Part shown: piece by piece, positions 27,109 through 35,334 of the stretch | Layout of the letters: the number at the start of each line of letters is the position of its first letter | Numbering within the stretch: the first letter of the stretch is position 1 | Source: Luteolibacter ambystomatis | Lineage (GTDB): Bacteria > Verrucomicrobiota > Verrucomicrobiia > Verrucomicrobiales > Akkermansiaceae | Assembly (NCBI RefSeq): GCF_018137965.1 | Contig: NZ_CP073100.1 | Location: 2,615,754-2,679,753 of the forward strand | Direction of reading: 5' to 3' | DNA length: 64,000 bases | The notes under the pieces: generated by a model | What the model saw: the letters and a program-made list of their open reading frames with translations, nothing else | What the model was told of the DNA's origin: nothing | The model's database searches: none | Position numbers and translations under genes: made by a program

Positions 27109-27205
27109 CGGTTGCCCTGGACCTCTCTTCATCACCGATAGTCCTCCCGACAAGCATTTCGCAGCCGACACCGTCCACTGCTGCCTGAGCACCCCGGAGT
27201 TCGTG

Positions 27206-30200
27206 CTAGCAATGCGTCACCTTGACATGGACCCGCGTGCCGCCACCCGGTGTTGAAAAAATTTCCAGTGTCCCGTTCACCAACGCCACGCGTTCACTCA
27301 TGCCAAGCAGCCCCAGACGATCATTGGCAAGAACGGGATCAAATCCTCGCCCATTGTCCACCACGTCCAATTCAGTGTTGCCATCCGTCTCCAGACGTAC
27401 GGTAACCTTGGTGGCTCCGGCATGCCGGGCCACGTTTGTTAGCGCCTCCTGAGCCACTCGGTACAAGGCGATCTCGCAATCCGGATCAATCCGCTGGTCA
27501 TTCCATCCGATTGATTGGAAATCGACCTCAATTCCAGTACGGCCGCTCCAGACATTCAGATAAGAACGCAAGGCAGCCTCGAGTCCGAAATGATCCAGTT
27601 CCGTTGGCCGGAGCTCCCACGCCTGCCGGTGGGCTGCATCCATTAGGGATTTCACAATAGCTTTCAGTTCCTCGAAGCTTTTTCCCGGATTCACTCCTTC
27701 CGGCTTCCTTTCGAATTCCTTTTGGATCGCATGAAGCTGCAACATCACTGATGTCAGGTATTGGCCGAGGTTGTCATGAAGATCCCGCGAAATGCGTTTC
27801 CTTTCCTCCTCCTGGGTGGTGACCAGGCGGCGCAAGAGGTCATGCCGCGCCTCCTCCAACTTCTCCTTCTCCACGATTTCGGCGCGCAGACGTTCCAAAG
27901 CCTTTTCAAGATCGTGGGTTCGCTCGGCCACCCGGGCTTCCAATTCTTCCCGGGCACGCTGCAGGGCCGCCTCAGAACGTTTGCGCTCGGAGATATCCAT
28001 GAAGACGATGGCCACCCGCTTGCTGTCAGGCCCACCCAGACGCGCAGCCGACACCGCCAGCCAACGGTCGAGCGGCGCGATATAGGCCTCGAATTGGGTT
28101 GCCTCACCTGTCCGAAGCACCTTCTCGTAGTTCTCCAGCCACAGGCGCTCCACTTTGGGCATCAACTCTAGCACTGTATGCCCCTTCACATCCTTGAGCC
28201 CCGTTTGGCGGGAAAAGGCCGGATTGCACTCGATGAAGCGGTAGTCGACCACCCTTCCCTCCGCGTCCTCAATGGCTTCCTTGATGACAAAGGCCTCATT
28301 CATGGACTCGAACAAGGTGCGAAGGCGTTCCTCGCTTTCGCTGATCTTTCGGTCGGCTTCACGCTGTTCCAAGAGGTCCGCAGTCTGCCGGGCGAGCAGA
28401 TCGAGATAGCCGAGCTCTCGTACGCTGGGGCGATGATGGTGGCGCCAGTGGGTGGAAATCATGCCGATCGGCTTTCCCGAACGGGCAATCAGCGGAGTGG
28501 ACTGGGCCGAACGATATCCGGCTGCCAAGTGCGCTGCCAGCTCCCCATCGGGATCCGGCAGAGAAGGATCGTCATAGTCCACGAAACAACGTTTGCCGCT
28601 TCGGAGTGCAGCGCCGCAAGAGGTGGACGAAGTGGCATCAACCCAGTCGAAGCGTTCGACCTCGTCAACGGAAAATCCGGAGGCGGCAATGATGGACAGG
28701 CCCTCCTTCCTCTGGTCGTAGATCTGCACTGTTCCGCCATCCGCCTGCACCAACTTCATGGAAATCGCATTGATCTCCGCATACAGCGGCCGCATTCCGG
28801 CCTCGGTGGCGAAGCGCGAACCTAAGTCGAGCAACAGCTGCATGTTTCGCAGATCAGCGGCAAGAGCTGCTTCAGCGTTTTTTCGCTCCGTGATGTCATT
28901 GAACAGCAAAGCCACCTTCTGCTTTTCCGGTTCTCCCACTGGAAACGCGAATACATCGAAGAACCGCCCTAACGCCAAGGCCATCTGTTCGAACCGTTGC
29001 GGTTTCCTTTCTCGGGCGACACGCTCGTAAGTTTCAACCCAGAAGGGCTCGATGGATGGTGCGAGTTCCAACATCGTATTTCCCACTGCATGACACAGCC
29101 CGGTATGCTTCTCAAAGGCTGGATTCGCCTCGAGGAATCGGTAATCGAAAGCACGTCCATTCTCGTCGAACATCATCTGGATCAAGCAGAAGCCCTCGTC
29201 GATGGATTCGAACAACGTCCGATAATTTTCTTCCGAAATCCGCAATGCCTCTGCCGCCCGTGCGCGTTCCACGGATGTCCAGGTGCGCTCACCCATCTCC
29301 TCAATCAGGGAGATCTCCTCCTCCGTGAAACGATGCGGCTCCCGGAAATGCACAAAGAAAACCGCGAGTAATTCGTCCTCCTTCAGAAGCGGCTTGTTGA
29401 GAGTCGCCCCAATTTCCAAATCGGCATAGACCGCCTTTTGACGCGGTGTCAGTTGGGAATCGGACGCGACGTCCGGGCGTACCATGGTCCGGCCTTTGAG
29501 AAACCCATGCAAATCCGCACCGAAATCCGAAATCCGATGAGGACCCTCCACCGACGCGGCCCCTCTGCAAAAATGCCGGGAAACCTCTAGGATTTCACCA
29601 CCCGCCCGCGCCTCCGCATATCCCACTCGGTACGCGCCGAGATGGTCTCCTAACAAACTTGAAGCGGTTCTCTGAATCTCTATGGGATCGCGCAAAGGTC
29701 TCAGCGCGTCACCCACGGCGAGGAGAAAGGTCTGCCGACGTTCGTTTTCCCTCAACACTTCCTCCGCCTGCTTTCGCTCCGTGATGTCGATGTGGGCACC
29801 GATCAAGCGGAGTGGTTTGCCATTTCCGTCACGTTCGATATCCGCCTTGGCAAAAATCCAGCGCTCTTCGCCATCATTGGGGCGGATGATTCGGTACTCG
29901 CTTTCGTATGTCGCCGCCCCACTTTCCAACGCCGATCTCAAGACGCGATCGGCCGATTCGCGATCCTCAGGATGCACTCTCCGTAGCCAGTCTTCGTGTG
30001 ACTCGTTTACAGCGTCCCGGGAGAGCCCGTGCAGACGCAGGTATTCCGGAGACCGACGTCCGGTGAGCCCCGCCACCACGTCGACCTCGACACCGCCCAC
30101 TCCCCCCACCCGCTGGACATGGGCCAACTCCGCTTCGCGCCGACGCAGCTGGCGCTCGCTTTCCCTAAGGTTGGCTTCGGCCGATGCTCTCAGTGCGGCA

Positions 30201-31636
30201 GCCCAGATGCGCTCGACCACTTCCTGAAGCAATTCCTGCTCGCCGGTAGTCCAAAGACGAGGCCTTGTGTCGTGGACGCGAATGGCTCCAACCATGTTGC
30301 CGCCCTTGAAAAGCGCCGCCGCTGCGAAGGCGGCCACACATTGCCTTCCGAACGTTTCTTTCTCCGCTTCTTCCAGCCTGGGATCGGCGGCGACATCGGA
30401 GGACATCACGACACTTCCTCTCTTATAGAATTCCGCTAGAAAGCCGCCAAATTCCGAAACACGTCCCCTCTCCTGGAATAAAGATACTTCGGTGGCATCT
30501 CCCGCCCTCGCCACGTAGTCGTCGCCATCAATATCGACATAAACTACCTGGCTGACGCCCAGCTTCTGTCCAACCATCGCACAAGCTATGGTTTGGATTT
30601 CAAAAGGATCCTCCAGAGCGCGCAACTCGTCCGCCAAACGCAACAGAAACGCGTGGCGATCCTCATTGACCCTCACAGTCTGCTCCACCTTCCTGAGCTC
30701 GGTAATGTCGATGCTGCCACCCACATAGCGCCAAGGCTGCCCGCTTGCATCCAGAATGATTGCAGCGCGCCCCGCCACCCAGCGCTCCTCGCCGGTGTCT
30801 GCACGGACGATGCGATATTCGTGTTCGAATGGCCGATGATCACGTATGGCCGCATCAAGAGCTTCAAAAGCCTTCTGGCGATCCTCGGGGTGAATGGATG
30901 CACCCCAGGTTTTACGGGTGAGCACAGTCTGCTCGTTCAGACCGAAGAGGGTGTAATACTCAGGTGAGCATATCGCTTCGTCCTTCTGGAGGTCATAGTC
31001 GAATCCTCCTACACCACCCGCGGCTTGGACCATCCGCAACCACTCCTCCTTCTCGCGCAGAGCGGCTTCGGTTTCCTTCCGGGTCGTGATGTCGATCGCT
31101 GCTCCGGCCATGCGATCGGCGAGCCGCGGGCTACCGGCGAAATAAACCTGCCCGGTGATCGACAACCAATGCAACGATCCATCGGGGTGGAGAACACGGA
31201 TATCCTCCTGAATCACTCCATCACCTGAGGGATCGGTTGCACGACGCAACGACTCCGCATATCGTTCCCTGTCATCTGGATGAATTCCGGCCTCCAACGC
31301 GCTTTTGAGCGAGAGTGGAGTATCCATCGGTAAGCCGAGAAGCGCCAACATCTGCTCGTCTGGTTCTCCACATTCTTCCTCTACGTTCCAGATGAACGTT
31401 CCCATGGAAGCAGCCTGCAATGCCAAGCGCAGGCGAGTTCCTTGGTCACGAAAAGCTTCCGCCGATGGAGACTCCGGAGCAACACCGGGGCCGCGACTCA
31501 TATCCCGGACATCGAGTTGTTCCTGCAGCTCGTATGCGAGCGTCGATACCTCTCCCAACTTCCGGCGTAACGATTGGACTTCGGTCCAAAGCGCCTGGGC
31601 GGAAGAGTCTTCGGAAAATGGAAGTTCCGTGGCCAT
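27206..31636 (-). CDS. Large PAS/GAF sensor histidine kinase (NarL-type, HisKA_3)
   Basis: 1476 residues, no membrane segment, so cytoplasmic. Approximate order: coiled coil (10-45), PAS (65-190), PAS (200-320), GAF (325-480), PAS (490-620), GAF (630-780), PAS (795-910), GAF (915-1090), PAS (1100-1225), coiled coil (1230-1275), HisKA_3 with phospho-His1287 in RISRDLHDNLGQ, and HATPase_c (1385-1476; N-box EALTNVARHA, DNGRGFD, LGLLGMSERV). PAS boundaries are marked by DITxRK or DITERK signatures followed by coiled coil. It senses presumably several soluble or redox signals (inference). The LuxR-type regulator gene lies 88 bp upstream on the same strand and is the obvious partner. Confidence 0.93.
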   Translation of the reverse strand: MATELPFSEDSSAQALWTEVQSLRRKLGEVSTLAYELQEQLDVRDMSRGPGVAPESPSAEAFRDQGTRLRLALQAASMGTFIWNVEEECGEPDEQMLALLGLPMDTPLSLKSALEAGIHPDDRERYAESLRRATDPSGDGVIQEDIRVLHPDGSLHWLSITGQVYFAGSPRLADRMAGAAIDITTRKETEAALREKEEWLRMVQAAGGVGGFDYDLQKDEAICSPEYYTLFGLNEQTVLTRKTWGASIHPEDRQKAFEALDAAIRDHRPFEHEYRIVRADTGEERWVAGRAAIILDASGQPWRYVGGSIDITELRKVEQTVRVNEDRHAFLLRLADELRALEDPFEIQTIACAMVGQKLGVSQVVYVDIDGDDYVARAGDATEVSLFQERGRVSEFGGFLAEFYKRGSVVMSSDVAADPRLEEAEKETFGRQCVAAFAAAALFKGGNMVGAIRVHDTRPRLWTTGEQELLQEVVERIWAAALRASAEANLRESERQLRRREAELAHVQRVGGVGGVEVDVVAGLTGRRSPEYLRLHGLSRDAVNESHEDWLRRVHPEDRESADRVLRSALESGAATYESEYRIIRPNDGEERWIFAKADIERDGNGKPLRLIGAHIDITERKQAEEVLRENERRQTFLLAVGDALRPLRDPIEIQRTASSLLGDHLGAYRVGYAEARAGGEILEVSRHFCRGAASVEGPHRISDFGADLHGFLKGRTMVRPDVASDSQLTPRQKAVYADLEIGATLNKPLLKEDELLAVFFVHFREPHRFTEEEISLIEEMGERTWTSVERARAAEALRISEENYRTLFESIDEGFCLIQMMFDENGRAFDYRFLEANPAFEKHTGLCHAVGNTMLELAPSIEPFWVETYERVARERKPQRFEQMALALGRFFDVFAFPVGEPEKQKVALLFNDITERKNAEAALAADLRNMQLLLDLGSRFATEAGMRPLYAEINAISMKLVQADGGTVQIYDQRKEGLSIIAASGFSVDEVERFDWVDATSSTSCGAALRSGKRCFVDYDDPSLPDPDGELAAHLAAGYRSAQSTPLIARSGKPIGMISTHWRHHHRPSVRELGYLDLLARQTADLLEQREADRKISESEERLRTLFESMNEAFVIKEAIEDAEGRVVDYRFIECNPAFSRQTGLKDVKGHTVLELMPKVERLWLENYEKVLRTGEATQFEAYIAPLDRWLAVSAARLGGPDSKRVAIVFMDISERKRSEAALQRAREELEARVAERTHDLEKALERLRAEIVEKEKLEEARHDLLRRLVTTQEEERKRISRDLHDNLGQYLTSVMLQLHAIQKEFERKPEGVNPGKSFEELKAIVKSLMDAAHRQAWELRPTELDHFGLEAALRSYLNVWSGRTGIEVDFQSIGWNDQRIDPDCEIALYRVAQEALTNVARHAGATKVTVRLETDGNTELDVVDNGRGFDPVLANDRLGLLGMSERVALVNGTLEIFSTPGGGTRVHVKVTHC

Positions 31637-31724
31637 GCGACGGAGACCAACCTGAAATTCTCCAAATCACGGAGAATTTCAGGCCTTCCATCATTCTTAT
31701 CGTCGGAAAGCCCACCTCGCCAGT

Positions 31725-32462
31725 TCATTCCTTGAATCCAGAACTAGCGTCCTGCTCTCCATTTCCTTCCTCACGGCCATCCGGAGAGGCTAGTGTTCTT
31801 CGGAAAGCGTGAGACGATCCCGTCTTTCCGTGTTCAATCCAAAGCACGGCCTCTCTCATGAGCGCCGCGGCATCCGGTAAACCCAGCTTGGTTTTGATGT
31901 GGGTGCGGTGGGCGTCCACGGTTCGCGGACTGATCCGGAGTTGCTCCGAGATCTGCTGGTTGGACTTCCCGCGCCCCACCATCTCGAATACCTCCAACTC
32001 CCGGTCGGTCAATCGGTCCAGCCCGATCTGGCCGCGAGCGCGAGTTCCAGCGAGATTCCGGAGTAAGTGGGATGAAACCGTGGGACTCAGATAAACCCCA
32101 CCAGAGAGGATCGCGCGGATCGCCTTGAGCAGTTCGTCAGCGGATTCATCCTTCATGATGTATCCTTTTGCCCCGGCACGCATCACCCTTTCGGCATACA
32201 GCATCTCGTCGTGCATCGAAAATACGAGAACGCTCAATTTCGGGGACAGAGCCAGCAGATCCTTCAACAGCTCTAACCCGTTTTTTCCGGGCAGCGATAT
32301 ATCCAGGATAAGAATGTCGGGCCTCGCTTCCATGACCCTGTTTAAAGCCTCATCCGCGTTGGCCGCCCCCCCGCAAATCTCCCATCCCTCCTGCACCAGC
32401 AGGCGGGCGAGTCCCTCGTGCATCATGGGATGGTCGTCGACGATGAAGATGCGCTCGGGCAT
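31725..32462 (-). CDS. NarL/LuxR-family response regulator
   Basis: 245 residues from MPERIFIVDDHPMM; a longer frame upstream was trimmed as the receiver domain begins here. Receiver: acidic D9-D10, phospho-acceptor Asp54 in LILDISLPG, switch Lys in GYIMKDES. A LuxR HTH follows at about 150-215 (LTDRELEVFEMVGRGKSNQQ, ISPRTVDAHRTHIKTKLG). A C-terminal tail of about 25 residues (GREEGNGEQDASSG) is unusual. It should be phosphorylated by the large kinase encoded immediately downstream. Confidence 0.95.
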   Translation of the reverse strand: MPERIFIVDDHPMMHEGLARLLVQEGWEICGGAANADEALNRVMEARPDILILDISLPGKNGLELLKDLLALSPKLSVLVFSMHDEMLYAERVMRAGAKGYIMKDESADELLKAIRAILSGGVYLSPTVSSHLLRNLAGTRARGQIGLDRLTDRELEVFEMVGRGKSNQQISEQLRISPRTVDAHRTHIKTKLGLPDAAALMREAVLWIEHGKTGSSHAFRRTLASPDGREEGNGEQDASSGFKE

Positions 32463-32881
32463 GACGGCAGAAGATCCGCCGGTGGAAGTGAAATATCCGA
32501 GCCTCATCCTCGAATGTGCATCCATCCGGCGTGATCGGCACCCTAAATGCTTCTCCATTTCGCGGTATATGGCCGGATTCGCCATCAGCCGCGTACGAAA
32601 AATCCTTAATTCCGGAGCCCTCTGAAGACCGAAAATTGCTCAAATTGAGCGTAATCTAGCCGATAGCGTACGCTGCTTCCGTACAAAAATGGGATTCCTT
32701 CCAAAGCCATCGTTCTGCATTTCGCGCTTTCGCATTGCACTTCGCTTTAGAATTGCGAGTTCGTTTGGGGTAGGGCGAGGGAGGTAGCCCTTCCAGTGCA
32801 TGGGTTGCAGAGTATTTTTCGAGTTGGGCCCCGGCATGCTCGTTGGCTGCGGACCGTTTCCAACCAGCGGTTCCCACATCC
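32463..32881. other. Intergenic region between regulator and YciE genes
   Basis: 419 bp containing no gene I can support. It holds promoters for the minus-strand two-component pair and the plus-strand YciE gene. It is slightly A/T-richer around 32630-32760. No clear inverted repeat seen. Confidence 0.4.
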
Positions 32882-33385
32882 ATGTCAAAACTTACAACCG
32901 TGCACGTCCTGCTCGAACAGGAAATCAAGGATCTCTACAACGCCGAGACTCAATTGGTGAAGGCGTTGCCTAAGATGGCGAAGGCGGCCACCGACGAAGC
33001 CCTGAAGGAAGCCTTCGAAGCTCATTTGGAGGAAACCAAGGGGCATGTCGAACGCCTCGAAAAAGTGGCGGATATTCTGGGCATCAAACCCACTGGCAAG
33101 GTTTGCAAGGCCATGCAGGGACTGGTGGAGGAAGGCGGAGAGACCATCTCGGAAAAAGGCGAAGGCGTGCTGCGGGACCTCGCTCTCATCATCGCCGCCC
33201 AAAAGGTGGAGCATTATGAAATTTCCGGCTATGGCTCCGTGAAAACCCTCGCTGAGGCCTTAGGGCAGGATGACATCGTGGAACTCCTCCAAACCACCGA
33301 GGACGAAGAAGGCGAAGCGGACAAAAAGCTTACCTCCATCGCGGAGCGATTGCTTCCCCAGGCCCTCGAGCTGGAACCCGCCTAA
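32882..33385 (+). CDS. YciE/DUF892 ferritin-like stress protein, copy A
   Basis: 167 residues from MSKLTTVHVLLEQ. Four-helix DUF892 pattern: EIKDLYNAETQLVKALPKMA, EAHLEETKGHVERLEK, CKAMQGLVEEG, AAQKVEHYEISGYG, with conserved Glu/His that could hold a di-metal centre. It is very close to copy B at 51573-52076: most differences are conservative (Thr/Asn, Ile/Leu) and concentrated at the N-terminus. Family members are induced by osmotic, acid and oxidative stress; biochemical role unknown. Confidence 0.93.
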   Translation: MSKLTTVHVLLEQEIKDLYNAETQLVKALPKMAKAATDEALKEAFEAHLEETKGHVERLEKVADILGIKPTGKVCKAMQGLVEEGGETISEKGEGVLRDLALIIAAQKVEHYEISGYGSVKTLAEALGQDDIVELLQTTEDEEGEADKKLTSIAERLLPQALELEPA

Positions 33386-33439
33386 CCCTAGCTGCTCTAC
33401 TCCGGCTCTGCGGCTTGGATCCGCTGTAGCCGGAGGCAC

Positions 33440-33593
33440 ATCCACGGGCACCGTTGCCGGACTCGATGCCCGCCGGTTTGCAGGCCTCAGCGAAGTCTGT
33501 TTGAATGGAACCGCCGTGCCAGAGCCCACTTCTTTTGTCGCATTGGGTTGTATGGGTGCCGACATCCTTTGGAAGCGCAAACGCCGCCTCTGA
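33440..33593 (+). pseudogene. Remnant of a PEP-CTERM exported protein (C-terminal tail)
   Basis: The frame ending at 33593 reads GTAVPEPTSFVALGCMGADI followed by LWKRKRRL and stop. This is a PEP-CTERM sorting tag: VPEP motif, hydrophobic helix and Arg/Lys-rich tail. The upstream part (TSTGTVAGLDARRFAGLSEV) has no start and runs back into the YciE gene in another frame, so only the tail of a former surface protein survives. Confidence 0.65.
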
Positions 33594-34204
33594 GTCTTCG
33601 AAATAGCCTCAGGATTTTCAATAGAGCGCCAACCCAAGCATTCCGAGATTCGGTTATAAATTTTTCACCGGGAATGCTTGGGTCGGAAATTCCTTGCACA
33701 CAAAGGCATCGGTTATTTCCTGTTTCCTTCGACTGCCACGGAAAAAAATGCAGAGAGTCTTCTGAGAAATCCTCGAAACACCGCAAAACGGAATATTCCT
33801 TATTGGCGGAAATGGGGAGGCTGCTTCGAGAACACGTCGTCCCCCTCCTCCGCCAGGATCTTTCCCCGAGGTTGGGAACCAGTTCGGTCACGTTCGCCGC
33901 ACGCGTCTCAACGATGATCAGGCGCCGGGCCCGTGGCCCCGCATCTTCCCCGGCAGGGAGACGAAGCACGCCATTGGTGACAAGAATATGGGAATCACCT
34001 AGCGCCGCGACCCTCTTGTTCGATTACTTCATTTCCATCTCCAGCACCCGCAGATTCTCGTCTCTTGCGGCCATCTTAATTCGGTTTCGAGCAACAAAAC
34101 CGGCGACCGGATTTTATACCCAGCCACCGGTTCATATCTGCATTGCATCGTTACCCGGGAAAGATCATATCAGGGATTTGGCACGAGGATACGGAGAAAC
34201 AGGC
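33594..34204. other. Gene-poor stretch between PEP-CTERM remnant and broken IS
   Basis: About 610 bp without a supportable gene. One minus-strand stretch (about 33850-34000) reads ILVTNGVLRLPAGEDAG followed by LIIVETRAANVTELVPNLGE and looks protein-like. It has no start and shifts into unlikely sequence, so it may be another unrecognised remnant. Confidence 0.4.
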
Positions 34205-34955
34205 AGCGCGAGGTGGCCAGATTCCGCGGAATTCATCGAGGATCGTCAGGATCCACAATGCCCCGCCACGCTGGGTGGCATCCGCGATGAAGTCCCACGT
34301 CCAGACGTGGCCACGGTGCTCCGCACGCGTCGGCAGCCCGGTCGAGCGTCCTCGACGGGACCCGCTTGCGCGTGGCGGGTGGCACCCGCAAGCCGCAGGC
34401 CCGCCTGAGCCGCTGCACCAACCGCTTGCCGACCCTCCAGCCTTCACGCCGAAGCAAGGCTGCGATCCGCCGGTAGCCGTAGCGTGGATGCCGGTGCGAA
34501 AGCTCTTCCATCCTTTTCCCAAGCCTCTCTTCCAATGGCGTCGTCTCGCGGGGACGATACCTCAGGGTCGAACGGCTCAAGCGCAGGAACCGGCACGCAG
34601 CCCGCCCCGAACACAGCTTGCCCTCCACCGCTTCCCTGGCGGCCCGGCGACGCTGTGCCGGGCTCACCACTTATTTTTCGCAGACCGCCTCCAGCACCCG
34701 GTTCTTGAGCAGGGCCTCGGCCAGCATCTTCTTCAGTTCGCCGTTCTCGCGCTCCAGCTCCTTGAGCCGTTTGGCCTCGTTGGGGTCCATCTGGCCGAAC
34801 TGCTTCTTCCAGCGGTGGAAGGTTACCTCCGAGACATGGTGCTCGCGGCTCTCCATCGGCCTGCCGCAGGATACGCATCTTCTCTTCGGTCGTGTAGCGT
34901 TTTCCTTTCATTGTTGTGTTGGTCCGTGGGCTACGCCCCCAGACTAACACTCTCT
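34205..34955 (-). mobile_element. Degenerate IS3-family insertion sequence
   Basis: OrfA is recognisable as MKGKRYTTEEKMRILRQAD, a frame break near 34855, then REHHVSEVTFHRWKKQFGQM and the leucine-zipper region ERENGELKKMLAEALLKN ending AVCEK. OrfB begins directly after (SPAQRRRAAREAVEGKLCSG), continues through HPRYGYRRIAALLRREGW, and is frameshifted near 34345 before GHVWTWDFIADATQRGG. It is cut off after LTILDEF near 34215, so the DDE catalytic core is incomplete. A possible left end, gtgttagtctgggggcgtag (minus strand), lies at about 34931-34951. Non-functional. Confidence 0.8.
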
Positions 34956-34956
34956 C

Positions 34957-35290
34957 TGGCTCGAAAAATCGAGGTCACGTCAATCCGGCTGGAAGGCATC
35001 GACGCGCCGGAAGGCTCGCAGAATTAAGGCACCAGAGCCAAATGGGCTCTTCCGGGTCTGATCGCAGGCAAGACGATCACTGCCACGGTAACGGGTAAGG
35101 ATCGTCACGGTCGGGCTCTGGCTTGGTTGGAACACGACGGTTCCAACATCAACCAGCAGATGGTAACCGACGGCTGGGCCTGGCAGTATCTACAATACAA
35201 CCAGGACCCGGCGATCACCAAGCGTAGGCGCTCCATGCGGCACCTGCAGGCAACGGGTGCCGCATGGAGCGCTTACGGTAATTGTACGAA
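34957..35290 (+). pseudogene. Broken thermonuclease-family (SNase) gene
   Basis: The plus strand reads IRLEGIDAPEGSQN, an in-frame TAA at about 35025, then GTRAKWALPGLIAGKTITA, VTGKDRHGRALAWLEHDGSN and MVTDGWAWQYLQYNQDPA. These are SNase landmarks: the RLxGIDAPE active-site strand, the KDRxGRxLA loop with catalytic Arg, and the WxYxxYxxD helix. The 5' end is missing where the IS3 remnant abuts, and the 3' part is replaced by a long hairpin (35228-35272). Three independent lesions mean it is not a working nuclease. Confidence 0.8.
35228..35272. repeat. Perfect 17-bp inverted repeat
   Basis: GCGCTCCATGCGGCACC (35228-35244) is exactly inverted at 35256-35272, with an 11-nt loop. No T-run follows (ttacggtaattg), so it is not a standard terminator. 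It lies within the tail of the broken nuclease gene. Confidence 0.85.
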
Positions 35291-35334
35291 TGGCTGTGAT
35301 CAAATGGAGCCTCAAACCATCGCCTATCCCCACG

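Noticed and set aside
33487..33969. 160-codon minus-strand open frame
   Set aside because: Mixed composition; only the N-terminal part looks protein-like and no start signal or family is present. It was treated as part of a gene-poor stretch with possible remnants.
34916..34952. Possible attachment site or full terminal inverted repeat of the IS3 element
   Set aside because: Only one end is visible; the other end is deleted, so repeats and target duplication cannot be confirmed.
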